DNA of 64,000 nucleotides. It comes from JAICKM01 sp038228295. GTDB lineage: Bacteria > Chloroflexota > Chloroflexia > QHBQ01 > JAICKM01. This document shows, in pieces, positions 43,020-51,117 of the stretch. Every line of letters begins with the position of its first letter. Position 1 is the first letter of the stretch. Under the pieces are notes generated by a model. That model saw only the letters and a program-made list of their open reading frames with translations, did not search any database and had not been told where the DNA came from. The stretch is taken from the NCBI GenBank assembly GCA_038228295.1, contig JBBRPH010000016.1, forward strand, positions 22,411 through 86,410, written 5' to 3'. Both the position numbers and the translations under genes were made by a program.

Positions 43020-43207
43020 ACGAAACCCCGCCACGAGAGGGCACCACTTAGGTCTTGAGCCTGCAACTGACATGCAGGTGGGTGCCCTTCTTCAGGTTCC
43101 ACCTTAATCGGACTAAGCCGGCCGTAGGTGTCTCCGTCCGCTACAGACTCCCATTTAAGAAGTGTTGGTTCAAGACTTTCTCATGATGCCCTCGCGTCGC
43201 GGGGCTA
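43020..43207 (-). ncRNA. ssrS: 6S RNA-like transcript
   Basis: About 188 bases on the minus strand between a clear promoter and a terminator. The ends form a GC-rich closing stem (CCCCGC, GCGAG and GGCA of the 5' end with TGCC, CTCGT and GCGGGG of the 3' end). Above it, GTCTTGA pairs with TCAAGAC. Next comes a large asymmetric bubble whose 3' side carries a small hairpin CCTGCA/TGCAGG, and then a stem CTTCTT/AAGAAG. The apical part is GC-rich (CGGAC/GTCCG). A rod of this length with a central bubble and a hairpin on its 3' side is the 6S architecture; 6S binds RNA polymerase as an open-promoter mimic. The assignment rests on this fold, not on a sequence match. Confidence 0.6.
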
Positions 43208-43214
43208 CGCGGAT

Positions 43215-43243
43215 ATTCTACCATAGGGCGCAAGCAGAGTCAA
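43215..43243 (-). promoter_or_regulatory. Promoter of the 6S-like RNA
   Basis: On the minus strand TTGACT (43243-43238) and TAGAAT (43220-43215), 17-base spacer. Transcription should start near 43207. Confidence 0.8.
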
Positions 43244-43441
43244 GAGCAGCCCGGCGCGGGTTCCCGCCGTATTTACCATCGGTGCAGCAATCAGTGCCGC
43301 GCCGCCGATCCCCTGTGGCCCCGGCCACATCCTTGACGCAGGGCACACGTTCACGGCTACATACGACGCTGCCGACAATGCCGCTACATCACGCTCTCCG
43401 TATCTTCCTTCATGCCGCTATAGTGAACACAGCAGAGCCGC

Positions 43442-43471
43442 TTTACGCCCCTGTGCCCTGCCGTGTATAAT
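43442..43471 (+). promoter_or_regulatory. Promoter of the lyase gene
   Basis: TTTACG (43442-43447) and TATAAT (43466-43471), 18-base spacer. The stretch 43244-43441 between the two promoters holds no gene that I can support. Confidence 0.65.
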
Positions 43472-43533
43472 GAAGACGATCCCCGGCAATGGGGCCGGCG
43501 GATTTTTGCACAGGTGAAGGAGACTCCCGACTG

Positions 43534-44973
43534 ATGAGCGACACCTCCCGCCCCACGATGCGCCTGGAAAAGGACTCGCTGGGCGAACTCGAAGTGCCTG
43601 CCGATGCGCTATACGGCGTACAGACACAGCGCGGCATTCACAACTTCCCGATCACCGGTTGGCTGCCGCACCCGTTGCTGGTCGCGGCCACCGTCACGGT
43701 CAAAAAGGCCGCCGCCCTGACCAATCGGCAGTTGGGCCAACTAGACGACGAACGCAGCCAGGCCATCGTGCAAGCCGCCGATGAGGTGTTGGCCGGGCAG
43801 CACCACGACCAGTGGCGCATTGATCCTTTCCAGGCCGGCGCGGGCACATCGCACAACATGAACACCAACGAAGTGCTGGCGAACCGCGCCAACGAAATCC
43901 TGGGCCGGCCGCGCGGCAGCTACCAGCCGGTCAACCCCAACGATCATGTCAACATGGCGCAGTCCACCAACGATGTGTTCCCGACTTCCATGCGGATCGC
44001 CACGCTGATGAATTTGGAACTATTCTATCCGGCGATCACCATGATGGCCGAAGCCTATGCCGATAAAGGGCGCGAGTTCGACCACATCATCAAGTCAGGC
44101 CGCACGCATATGCAAGATGCGGTACCGATCCGCCTGGGCCAGGAGTTCACCGCCTACAGCCGCGTACTATTCAAGATGCGCGATAAGATCAAGCGTGCCG
44201 CCGAATCGTTGCTGGAGCTGAACATCGGCGCGACCGCCGCCGGTACCGGCCTGAACAGCGACCCGCGCTACCAGCAGACGATGGTCGCTACCCTGCGCGA
44301 ACTGACCGGCTTCCCGCTGCAACCCGCCGAGCATCTGGTGGAGATGACCCAATCACAATACGCGATGGCCGAAGTATCGGCAGCCCTGCGTGGGCTGGCA
44401 CTGGAACTGATCCGCATCAGCCACGATATGCGCTTTATGAGCAGCGGCCCGCAAACCGGCATCATGGAGATCGTCCTACCGCCGGTGCAGCCGGGATCGA
44501 GCATCATGCCCGGCAAGGTCAATCCGGTCATGTTCGAGATGCTGACAATGGTCTGCAATCAGGTGATCGGCAACGATACCGCCGTGGCGCTGGCCGTGTC
44601 GGAGGGGCAACTGGAACTGAACGTGATGATGCCACAGATGGCCTTCAGCACGATGATGAGCATTGACATCCTCAAAAATGCCCTGCGCGTCGTCACCGAG
44701 TTTAATGTGCGCGGCATCACGGCCAACGAGGAACGGGCACGCTACATGGTCGCGCATTCGATGGGCCTGGCGACGGCGCTTAACCCGTACATCGGCTATG
44801 CCGCCGCCGCGACGGTGGTCAAAGAGGCGCTCAAAACGGGCAAGCCAATCCGCGATGTGGTGATCGAACAAGGACTACTGCCCGCAGAGGAAGTAGACCG
44901 TATCCTCGACCCGCGCACGATGACCGAGCCGGGGATACCCGGCAAAGGCGCACGCGCGGTAGGCGGCGGGTGA
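43534..44973 (+). CDS. aspA: Aspartate ammonia-lyase (aspartase/fumarase family)
   Basis: A 479-residue lyase. The family signature GSSIMPGKVNP is complete (about residues 323-333). Other blocks are NDVFPTSMRIA, SGRTHMQDAVPIRLGQEF and an ITANEE..R segment. The DAVP sequence (not DATP), QLELNVM and the C-terminal LNPYIGYAAAATVV fit aspartase better than class II fumarase, but the GRTH His and the MRLEKDSLGELEVPAD start are shared with fumarases. So aspartate to fumarate plus ammonia is the first choice and fumarase the alternative. The ATG at 43534 has AAGGAG upstream. It stands alone, followed by a heptad element. Confidence 0.85.
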   Translation: MSDTSRPTMRLEKDSLGELEVPADALYGVQTQRGIHNFPITGWLPHPLLVAATVTVKKAAALTNRQLGQLDDERSQAIVQAADEVLAGQHHDQWRIDPFQAGAGTSHNMNTNEVLANRANEILGRPRGSYQPVNPNDHVNMAQSTNDVFPTSMRIATLMNLELFYPAITMMAEAYADKGREFDHIIKSGRTHMQDAVPIRLGQEFTAYSRVLFKMRDKIKRAAESLLELNIGATAAGTGLNSDPRYQQTMVATLRELTGFPLQPAEHLVEMTQSQYAMAEVSAALRGLALELIRISHDMRFMSSGPQTGIMEIVLPPVQPGSSIMPGKVNPVMFEMLTMVCNQVIGNDTAVALAVSEGQLELNVMMPQMAFSTMMSIDILKNALRVVTEFNVRGITANEERARYMVAHSMGLATALNPYIGYAAAATVVKEALKTGKPIRDVVIEQGLLPAEEVDRILDPRTMTEPGIPGKGARAVGGG

Positions 44974-44974
44974 A

Positions 44975-45075
44975 CGGAGTTCTGAGTTCTGAATTATTTA
45001 CGAGTCCGTCTGATCTGCTCCTGAGTGGAGCATAACCTACCGGTGTGACACCGTAACTCAGAACTCGGAACTCGG
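44975..45075. repeat. Heptad inverted-repeat element
   Basis: The left end (44975-44996, GAGTTCT-type units) and the right end (45054-45075) are inverted copies matching at 19 of 22 positions. The centre contains small hairpins (CTCC/GGAG and a GTGT/ACAC pair). The element fills the gap between the lyase and the SDR genes. Confidence 0.8.
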
Positions 45076-45094
45076 AATTAGATTAGGGGGTGGG

Positions 45095-45883
45095 ATGGAC
45101 CTCAAACTGACGGGCAAGATCGCCCTGATCACCGGCGCGTCAAAAGGCATTGGGCGGGCGATTGCCGGGGAATTGGTGCGCGAAGGGGCTAGCGTGGCGA
45201 TCTGCGCGCGCAACAGCACGGCGCTACATGAGGCCGCCGAAGAGATCGCGGCGGAGGCACACGATGCCGGGCGCGTGCTAGCAATCCCCGCCGATGTGAC
45301 CAACGCAGCGGACGTGAAAGGGCTGTTCGACCGCGTGGCCGGGCACTTTGGCCGGCTCGATATCTTGGTCAACAACGCCGGGCGCGCCACGCCGGGCCGC
45401 TTCGGCGACCTGACTGATGCCGACTGGGCAGCGGACCTGGGCGTAAAGCTGTTCAGCCAGATTCGCTGCTGCCGGGCGGCCATCCCGTTATTGCGCGCCG
45501 GAGGCGATGGGCGCATTATCAACATCAACGCCGTGTTCGGCAAAGAACCGGACCCCACCTTTTTCGCCACCAGCACCAACCGCGCCGCCTGCATCGCCTT
45601 CAGCAAGGCGCTGGCCGCCGAACTCGCGCCGACCATCCTCGTCAACAGCCTCAATATCGGCTTCATTGAAACGCCACAGTGGACGGCCATTCAGCAAAAA
45701 AGTGCGCCAGGCCAGAGTCCCGAAGCGTTCTACGGCGCGATGGCGCGGCGCTACACGCTCCTCAGTCGCTTTGGCCGCGCCGATGAAGTGTCGGGCCTGG
45801 TTGCCTTCCTCTGCTCGCCGCGCGCGGGCTATATCACCGGCGCGTCGCTCGACGTGAGCGGCGGCATGGGCCACTATCTCTGA
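45095..45883 (+). CDS. Short-chain dehydrogenase/reductase with altered active site
   Basis: A 262-residue Rossmann-fold SDR. The NAD(P)-binding TGASKGIG (about residues 13-20) and NNAG (about 92-95) are intact, and the C-terminal ITGASLDVSGG is normal. At the active site, where SDRs have Ser ... Tyr-x3-Lys, this protein reads NINAVFG and then TSTNRAAC: Ser is Ala, Tyr is Thr and Lys is Arg. Catalysis by the usual mechanism is therefore doubtful. It may bind a cofactor or ligand, or belong to a divergent SDR group. Its last 73 bases are tandemly duplicated downstream. Confidence 0.88.
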   Translation: MDLKLTGKIALITGASKGIGRAIAGELVREGASVAICARNSTALHEAAEEIAAEAHDAGRVLAIPADVTNAADVKGLFDRVAGHFGRLDILVNNAGRATPGRFGDLTDADWAADLGVKLFSQIRCCRAAIPLLRAGGDGRIININAVFGKEPDPTFFATSTNRAACIAFSKALAAELAPTILVNSLNIGFIETPQWTAIQQKSAPGQSPEAFYGAMARRYTLLSRFGRADEVSGLVAFLCSPRAGYITGASLDVSGGMGHYL

Positions 45884-46030
45884 TGGGGAATGCCGAGTAC
45901 GGAATGTGCAATGGCGATGGCTGCTCGCCGCGCGCAGGTTATATCACCGGCGCGTCGCTCGACGTGAGCGGCGGCATGGGCTACTATCTCTGATGGGGAA
46001 TGCCGAGTACGGAATGTGCAATGGCGACGG
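45811..46030 (+). repeat. 110-bp tandem duplication
   Basis: Bases 45811-45920 and 45921-46030 are direct tandem copies with only about four differences. The unit spans the C-terminal codons of the SDR gene plus heptad sequence after its stop. The second copy is non-coding for the SDR. Confidence 0.95.
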
Positions 46031-46140
46031 CCCGGCGCGGCGTATTGCCGCCGCCCGATGCTGGACTCTGTTGTGGACGGAATAGACTTATGAGCCATCA
46101 CTTCATCAATCCGCATTCCGCACTCCACACTCCGCATTCG
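45997..46140. repeat. Heptad inverted-repeat element reaching into a coding region
   Basis: GGAATGC-type units (45997-46024) and GCATTCC-type units (46113-46140, four heptads) are inverted copies matching at 20 of 28 positions, with a GCGGCG/CGCCGC-type hairpin between them. The right end encodes residues 9-17 of the histidine kinase. Confidence 0.7.
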
Positions 46141-47766
46141 ACGGAGTTAGCGGGGTTGTTGGAGGGCTACCGCGAAGAGGTGGTGGCGGCCTGGGTGCGG
46201 CTGCTGGCCGGGTTGCCGGGGTCGCGCTTTGCCGTGCTGCCGGTGACGGAGCTGCAAAATTGCCTGCGCGACCAGTTGCTGGCGATGGCAGCGGTGTTCC
46301 GACACAGCAGCTATGCCGAACTGGAGGCATATCTCGCCGACAATTGCGCCCTGCGGGTGGCGCAGGGCTTCGACATCTCTGAGGTGATCCAGGGCAACCT
46401 GTTGCTCAAAGATGCCGTGCTGCCGATCATCTGGCGCGAGGCGCAGTGGGAGGCTGACATAGCGCTGCGCCTGCTGGCCGAACTCGACGGCGTGCTGCAT
46501 TGGATCGTGATCGGGGTCAGCAAGCTCTATTCGCTGCAACTGAATAGCCGGCTGGCCGCCCAAGTCGAATTACTGACCGCCAGCCAGGGCCAGTTGCAAA
46601 GCCAGAACGCACAACTCGAAGCGCAGTCCAAGCAGTTGCACCGTCGTGTGCGCGAAGTGGACGCGCTCAACCGCAGCAGCGCGCTAATTACCTCGACGCT
46701 CGACCTGAGCAAGGTCATGGACCTGATCCTGGAACAATTGGCCGAGGTGGTGCCCTATGACAGCGCCAGCATCATGTGGCGCATCCAGGGCGTGTTGCGC
46801 GTGATTGCCGAGCGCGGCCACGGCGACACCACGCGCGTGATGGGCGCACGGTACGACCCCGACGAGAATTCGTTGACGCGCCGCCTGCTCACCGGTGGCG
46901 CGCCCGTTGTGCTGGCCGATGTGCGGGACGAACCGGATTTTGATCTGCAACCCGACGACGGCACGCGCTCGTGGATCGGCGTGCCGCTGATCGTGCGCGA
47001 TGAGGCGATCGGCGCGTTGACCGTAGACAATCGAGCGGTCGCCTCATATGATGCCGAGGATGGGCAGACGGTGATGGCTTTTGCCAACCAAGCGGCGATT
47101 GCCCTGGAAAACGCGCAGCTCTACGACCGCTCGCGCGAACTGGCTGTGTTGGAGGAACGTAACCGCCTGGCCCGTGAATTGCACGACTCGATCTCGCAGA
47201 TGCTGTTTAGCATGGTGCTGAACGCCGAAGCATCCGCAGCACTGTTCGACAGCAACCCGGAGGCGGCCCGCGTGCAGATCGCACGCCTGCAAGAGACCTC
47301 GCACAGCGCGCTCAAAGAGATGCGGACGCTGATCTTTGAGTTACGCCCGGCCAACCTAGAAGAAGAGGGACTGGTGCCGGTACTGAAAAAACACGTCTCG
47401 CTGTTCAAGGAGCGCAACAGCATTGATGTGCAGCTCAAAGCCGAGGGTCAACGGCGCTGGCCGTTTGAGATGGAAAAGGCGCTCTATCGCGTCACACAGG
47501 AAGCACTCACCAACGTCGCCAAGCACTCCGGCGCGACCGCCGCTACAGTGACCTTAGCGGCTAGCGACGGCTGGGTGCGCTTGGCGGTGGAGGACAACGG
47601 TCACGGTCTGCCCACCGACGGCATCCGACGCGGTCAAAGCACGCTGGGCCTAACCAGTATGCGCGAACGGGCCGAGCAGTTGGGTGGGCGGTTCAGCATC
47701 GGTCCCGGCGCGGACGGCGCGGGCACGCGCGTGCTAGTGGAGTTGCCGATTACGCGGAGTACCTAA
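46090..47766 (+). CDS. NarL-type sensor histidine kinase with RsbRD_N-like and GAF domains
   Basis: A 558-residue cytoplasmic kinase. Residues 20-165 resemble the RsbR/RsbRD N-terminal globin-like sensor. A coiled coil follows (about 165-205), and then a GAF domain (about 215-365). The HisKA_3 phosphoacceptor is RELHDSISQML (His near residue 368), and the end is an HATPase domain (EALTNVAKHSG, DNGHGL and GLTSMRERA). It autophosphorylates and passes phosphate to a LuxR-type regulator, most likely the one at 49455. The ATG at 46090 is preferred over frame extension into the duplication; its first residues are heptad-encoded and the ribosome binding site is weak. Confidence 0.9.
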   Translation: MSHHFINPHSALHTPHSTELAGLLEGYREEVVAAWVRLLAGLPGSRFAVLPVTELQNCLRDQLLAMAAVFRHSSYAELEAYLADNCALRVAQGFDISEVIQGNLLLKDAVLPIIWREAQWEADIALRLLAELDGVLHWIVIGVSKLYSLQLNSRLAAQVELLTASQGQLQSQNAQLEAQSKQLHRRVREVDALNRSSALITSTLDLSKVMDLILEQLAEVVPYDSASIMWRIQGVLRVIAERGHGDTTRVMGARYDPDENSLTRRLLTGGAPVVLADVRDEPDFDLQPDDGTRSWIGVPLIVRDEAIGALTVDNRAVASYDAEDGQTVMAFANQAAIALENAQLYDRSRELAVLEERNRLARELHDSISQMLFSMVLNAEASAALFDSNPEAARVQIARLQETSHSALKEMRTLIFELRPANLEEEGLVPVLKKHVSLFKERNSIDVQLKAEGQRRWPFEMEKALYRVTQEALTNVAKHSGATAATVTLAASDGWVRLAVEDNGHGLPTDGIRRGQSTLGLTSMRERAEQLGGRFSIGPGADGAGTRVLVELPITRST

Positions 47767-47950
47767 AGTCACGGCAACCGGAATAGATCCTGCCTTCGCA
47801 GGCGGCGCGGGGGAGCGTGTAGCCGGATTATGGGCGGGGATCTGTCCGCGACAGTGCCTTGCGGCATCCGGCGGCTATCGCCACTCTAGCCCTGGCGCTG
47901 TTTGAGAATGCGACCAACCGACAGCATAGAGAGAGGATAGCGCACCAATC

Positions 47951-49333
47951 ATGACCAGCCACCCTACCCCTGCCCTGACCGACCTGCTGCCCGGCGTAGA
48001 TCTAGCCCGCGCCGAGGCTGAGGTCGTCACCCATCTGCAAAACTTGATCCGCTTAGAGACGGTCAATCCGCCGGGCAATGAGACCCTGGCCGCCACCTAT
48101 TTGCGCGACCAATTGGCCGAGGTCGGCATCGCCGGGCAATTGCTCGAAGCGGTGCCGGGGCGGGCGAACCTGGTGGCGCGCTGGGCGGGCAACGGGATGC
48201 AGCGGCCGCTGCTACTGATGGGCCATACCGATGTGGTGCCGGTCGAGGCCGACAAGTGGAGCCATGCACCCTTCGGCGGCGAGGTGGATGACCACTTTGT
48301 CTGGGGTCGGGGCGCGGTGGACATGAAGAATATTGACGCGATCCACCTGACCGTGGCGCGGGCGTTGAAGAGCGCCGGGCTAACGCTGCCGCGTGACCTA
48401 TTGCTGGCCTTCACCGCCGACGAGGAAGCGGGGTCACGCCACGGCATGGAGTGGGTGGCGCAAAATCACTTCGACTGGTTAGATGCCGAGTACGCCCTCA
48501 GTGAAGGCGCGGGCGAGGAGATGGAAATCGGCGGGCGCTCGTTCTTCGGCGTGCAGAGCGGCGAGAAGGGCGCGTTCCGCTTCCGTCTGCGCGCTACCGG
48601 TGCGCCCGGCCATGCCTCGATCCCGCACGACGATAACTGCATCGTCAAGCTAGGGCGCGCGTTGAGCAACCTGGGCGCGGCCCGCCTGCCGCTGCACCTG
48701 ACCCCGACTATGCGCGAATGCCTGATCACAATGGCCGGCCCTGCCGCTGCGCCCGCCTACGACACGGCGGCGCTGTTTGACCCTGCGCGCCACCTAGACG
48801 AATTGGCCCGCGTGCCAGTAGATGAACCGATGCGTCGCTTCCTCTACGCGGTGACCCATAACACGGCCAGCCCGACCATTCTGCACGCGGCGGGGTCGCG
48901 TATCAACGTTATTCCGTCCGAGGCGATAGCCGAGGTAGACGGCCGTCCGTTGCCAGGCATCACCGAGGAAGCGTTCCGCGCCGAACTGGAAGCAGTAGTC
49001 GGCCGCGACGCGACGATTGATTTAGTAGCCTTTAAAGCGGGTATGGAGTCGGATATCCAAACGCCGTTCTTCGGCATTATCCGCGACGTGATGGCCCAAC
49101 TCGCTCCCGGCAGCGCGGTGGTGCCAATCCTGTCAAGCGGGGGCACCGATGCACGCAGCCTGGTGCCACGCGGCGTGAAAGTCTATGGCTTCAGCCCCCT
49201 CCGCATCGAACCCGGCGAACCGGCCGCCACCTCACTGATGCATAATCACGACGAGCGCATTTCGTTGGCGAACCTGCGCTTTGCCCTGCACGCTGAGTTT
49301 GCGCTGGTGGCGCGGCTCATGCGTGCGACGTGA
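47951..49333 (+). CDS. M20 family metallopeptidase
   Basis: A 460-residue zinc peptidase/deacylase of the M20 family (ArgE/DapE/CPG2). Metal ligands and catalytic residues lie in GHTDVVPV (about residues 90-97), GRGAVDMKN (about 118-126) and DEEAGS (about 156-161, general-base Glu). A dimerisation domain occupies about residues 200-340, and a C-terminal His in SLMHNHDE (about 430). It hydrolyses an N-acyl amino acid or dipeptide; the substrate is not visible. It lies between the kinase and regulator genes, probably by chance. The gap 47767-47950 holds no gene. Confidence 0.92.
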   Translation: MTSHPTPALTDLLPGVDLARAEAEVVTHLQNLIRLETVNPPGNETLAATYLRDQLAEVGIAGQLLEAVPGRANLVARWAGNGMQRPLLLMGHTDVVPVEADKWSHAPFGGEVDDHFVWGRGAVDMKNIDAIHLTVARALKSAGLTLPRDLLLAFTADEEAGSRHGMEWVAQNHFDWLDAEYALSEGAGEEMEIGGRSFFGVQSGEKGAFRFRLRATGAPGHASIPHDDNCIVKLGRALSNLGAARLPLHLTPTMRECLITMAGPAAAPAYDTAALFDPARHLDELARVPVDEPMRRFLYAVTHNTASPTILHAAGSRINVIPSEAIAEVDGRPLPGITEEAFRAELEAVVGRDATIDLVAFKAGMESDIQTPFFGIIRDVMAQLAPGSAVVPILSSGGTDARSLVPRGVKVYGFSPLRIEPGEPAATSLMHNHDERISLANLRFALHAEFALVARLMRAT

Positions 49334-49423
49334 ACCATGAAACGTGATGCTAATTAATGAAGCCGTAATTCTTGTCCTTTGCACTAAACCCTGCATAGCT
49401 ACTATCACGTTTCACGTTTTACG
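49329..49423. repeat. Heptad inverted-repeat element
   Basis: Left end 49329-49348 and right end 49404-49423 are inverted copies matching at 17 of 20 positions (right end ATCACGTTTCACGTTTTACG). Both ends are made of CGTGAAA/CGTAAAA heptads. The element occupies most of the gap between the M20 peptidase and the regulator. Confidence 0.8.
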
Positions 49424-49454
49424 CTCAACAACCCAGAACAGAAAGAGGTAATCT

Positions 49455-50141
49455 ATGCTTCCCATCAACCGTCCACCCACCCCGCCAGCCGACCCCAATC
49501 ATGGGCCGATTACCGTGCTAATCGTGGACGACCATGCTGTGGTGCGCCAGGGGTTGCGCGCTTTCTTGGAGTTGCAGCCCGATTTGCAGGTGGTAGGCGA
49601 AGCGGCCGACGGCACAGAGGCGCTGGCTCAGGCCAAAGCGCTGCTGCCCGACATCATCCTGATGGATCTGGTAATGCCGAACGGCGACGGCGTGAGCGCA
49701 ACGCGGGCGATTACCGTCGCCGTGCCGTCCACGAAGGTGCTGATCTTGACTTCGTTCTCTGAGGACGAAAAGGTGTTTGCCTCGATCAAGGCCGGCGCGC
49801 ATGGCTATTTGATGAAAGATGTACTACCCCCGGAATTAGTTAAGGCGATCCGCACCGTCTATCGCGGCGAAGCGCAATTGCATCCCGAAATCGCTCGCAA
49901 GCTGATGAGCGAGTTCTCGACCCCTGCGCCCACCGCGCCCAAGCACGATCTAACCGAGCGCGAACTCGACGTGCTGCGCCTGATCGCGCAGGGCAAGTCG
50001 AACAAAGAGATCGCCGAAGACCTGGTGTTGAGCGAAAAGACAGTCAAGACGCACGTCAGCAACATCCTGCAAAAGCTGCACCTCTCGGACCGCACCCAGG
50101 CTGCCGTCTACGCGCTCAAACAGAAGATCGTAGAAGGTTAA
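49455..50141 (+). CDS. NarL/FixJ-type response regulator
   Basis: A 228-residue two-domain regulator. The receiver domain (about residues 18-140) has acidic residues D25-D26, phosphoacceptor D71 (ILMDLVMP) and the conserved Lys in YLMKDV. The C-terminal LuxR-type helix-turn-helix (LTERELDVLRLIAQGKSNKE, then SEKTVKTHVSNIL) occupies about residues 160-225. The probable partner is the NarL-type kinase at 46090-47766. An AAGAGG site precedes the ATG. Confidence 0.93.
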   Translation: MLPINRPPTPPADPNHGPITVLIVDDHAVVRQGLRAFLELQPDLQVVGEAADGTEALAQAKALLPDIILMDLVMPNGDGVSATRAITVAVPSTKVLILTSFSEDEKVFASIKAGAHGYLMKDVLPPELVKAIRTVYRGEAQLHPEIARKLMSEFSTPAPTAPKHDLTERELDVLRLIAQGKSNKEIAEDLVLSEKTVKTHVSNILQKLHLSDRTQAAVYALKQKIVEG

Positions 50142-50595
50142 CGGTCACCGACTGTATTCGGCGCGAAATTGGCCCGGATGGGCCGGCGAAGTCGGGCGGC
50201 TCCGCCGGCAACGTGACCCCGGTATATACCGCGGCTACAAGCAATTGGCAACCGACGGCCGGCAGGCGCACCACTGCCGTGGGATGGGTGGTCGTGGTTA
50301 GCAGCCGACCGTTGTCGGCGCGAACGAAATGCGTGATCTACATCCGAGCCTCGGCCACCAGCAGGTACGCTTGCTGCTTTAATATCCATCTAAAGGCGGA
50401 TAACGCTTCGGGCTAATTTCGTTATACTGGATACAACGTGAGCCAGATACGGCCGAGCGCCGATTGTGCTACACTAAAGGCAACACAAGTATCCGCCGCA
50501 TTGGGCTGCGGGACTGTGAATTTTGTGAAAGAAGGATAACGACTCGAAGCACCGGGGTAGGGAACTGGAACCGGTCCGGGTTGTTGAACAACGCG
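50142..50595. other. Intergenic stretch with no supportable gene
   Basis: About 450 bases between the response regulator and the receiver-only gene. There are short frames on both strands but none with a ribosome binding site or recognisable product. TATACT near 50423 and TACACT near 50469 could serve as -10 elements, without convincing -35 partners. Confidence 0.5.
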
Positions 50596-51117
50596 ATGGA
50601 TACGCTAACCCCTAATGCAGCCAAGATCCGAGTGCTGATCGCCGATGATGTGTCTTGTATGCGCGAGAGCCTGCGCACGGTCCTGAGCTTAGACCCCAGC
50701 TTGGAGATTGTGGGCGAGGCCGCCGACGGTGCAGAAGCGGTGAAACTGGCCGCCCATTTGCGCCCCGATGTAGTGCTCGTAGACCTCGAAATGCCCTGTT
50801 ATGACGGCTATGTATGTACCCAGGAACTCACCGAACGCAGCCTATGCAAAGCCGTGGTCGTGTTGAGTATCCATAGCGACTCGGCAAGTCGCGCCCGCGC
50901 CCGCGCCGCCGGGGCGAGCATATTTCTCCCCAAAGGCACGCCTATCGCCCCGCTAGTCAGCGCCATTCAGCGCGCCGCCGGCCACGATCTGCCCGCGCCC
51001 AGCGCCCGCTTCGCACGCCTGCGCGATCCCTTATCGCGGAGCGGCGCCTCCCCGCATACCGTAGTCCCGCCGACGGGACCGGCCGGCCTGGGCATTGCAC
51101 CCCTTCCCAAGCATTGA
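50596..51117 (+). CDS. Receiver-domain protein without output domain
   Basis: A 173-residue CheY-like protein. The acidic pair is in VLIADDVS, the phosphoacceptor Asp in VLVDLEMP (about residue 68), the Ser/Thr in VLSIHSDS, and the Lys in FLPKGT. About 45 residues follow the receiver; they are Pro/Ser-rich and have no known fold. The ATG at 50596 is chosen; longer TTG-started frames add an improbable Cys/Arg-rich extension. It overlaps the MutS-like ATPase gene by four bases (TTGA), which suggests the two work together. Confidence 0.82.
   Translation: MDTLTPNAAKIRVLIADDVSCMRESLRTVLSLDPSLEIVGEAADGAEAVKLAAHLRPDVVLVDLEMPCYDGYVCTQELTERSLCKAVVVLSIHSDSASRARARAAGASIFLPKGTPIAPLVSAIQRAAGHDLPAPSARFARLRDPLSRSGASPHTVVPPTGPAGLGIAPLPKH

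Noticed and set aside
43020..43207. tmRNA or SRP RNA as the identity of the structured RNA
   Set aside because: No tRNA-like end or tag frame, and no SRP domain IV motif.
50138..50389. Minus-strand 83-codon frame in the 50.1-50.6 kb gap
   Set aside because: It overlaps the response regulator end, has no ribosome binding site and gives a composition-driven product.
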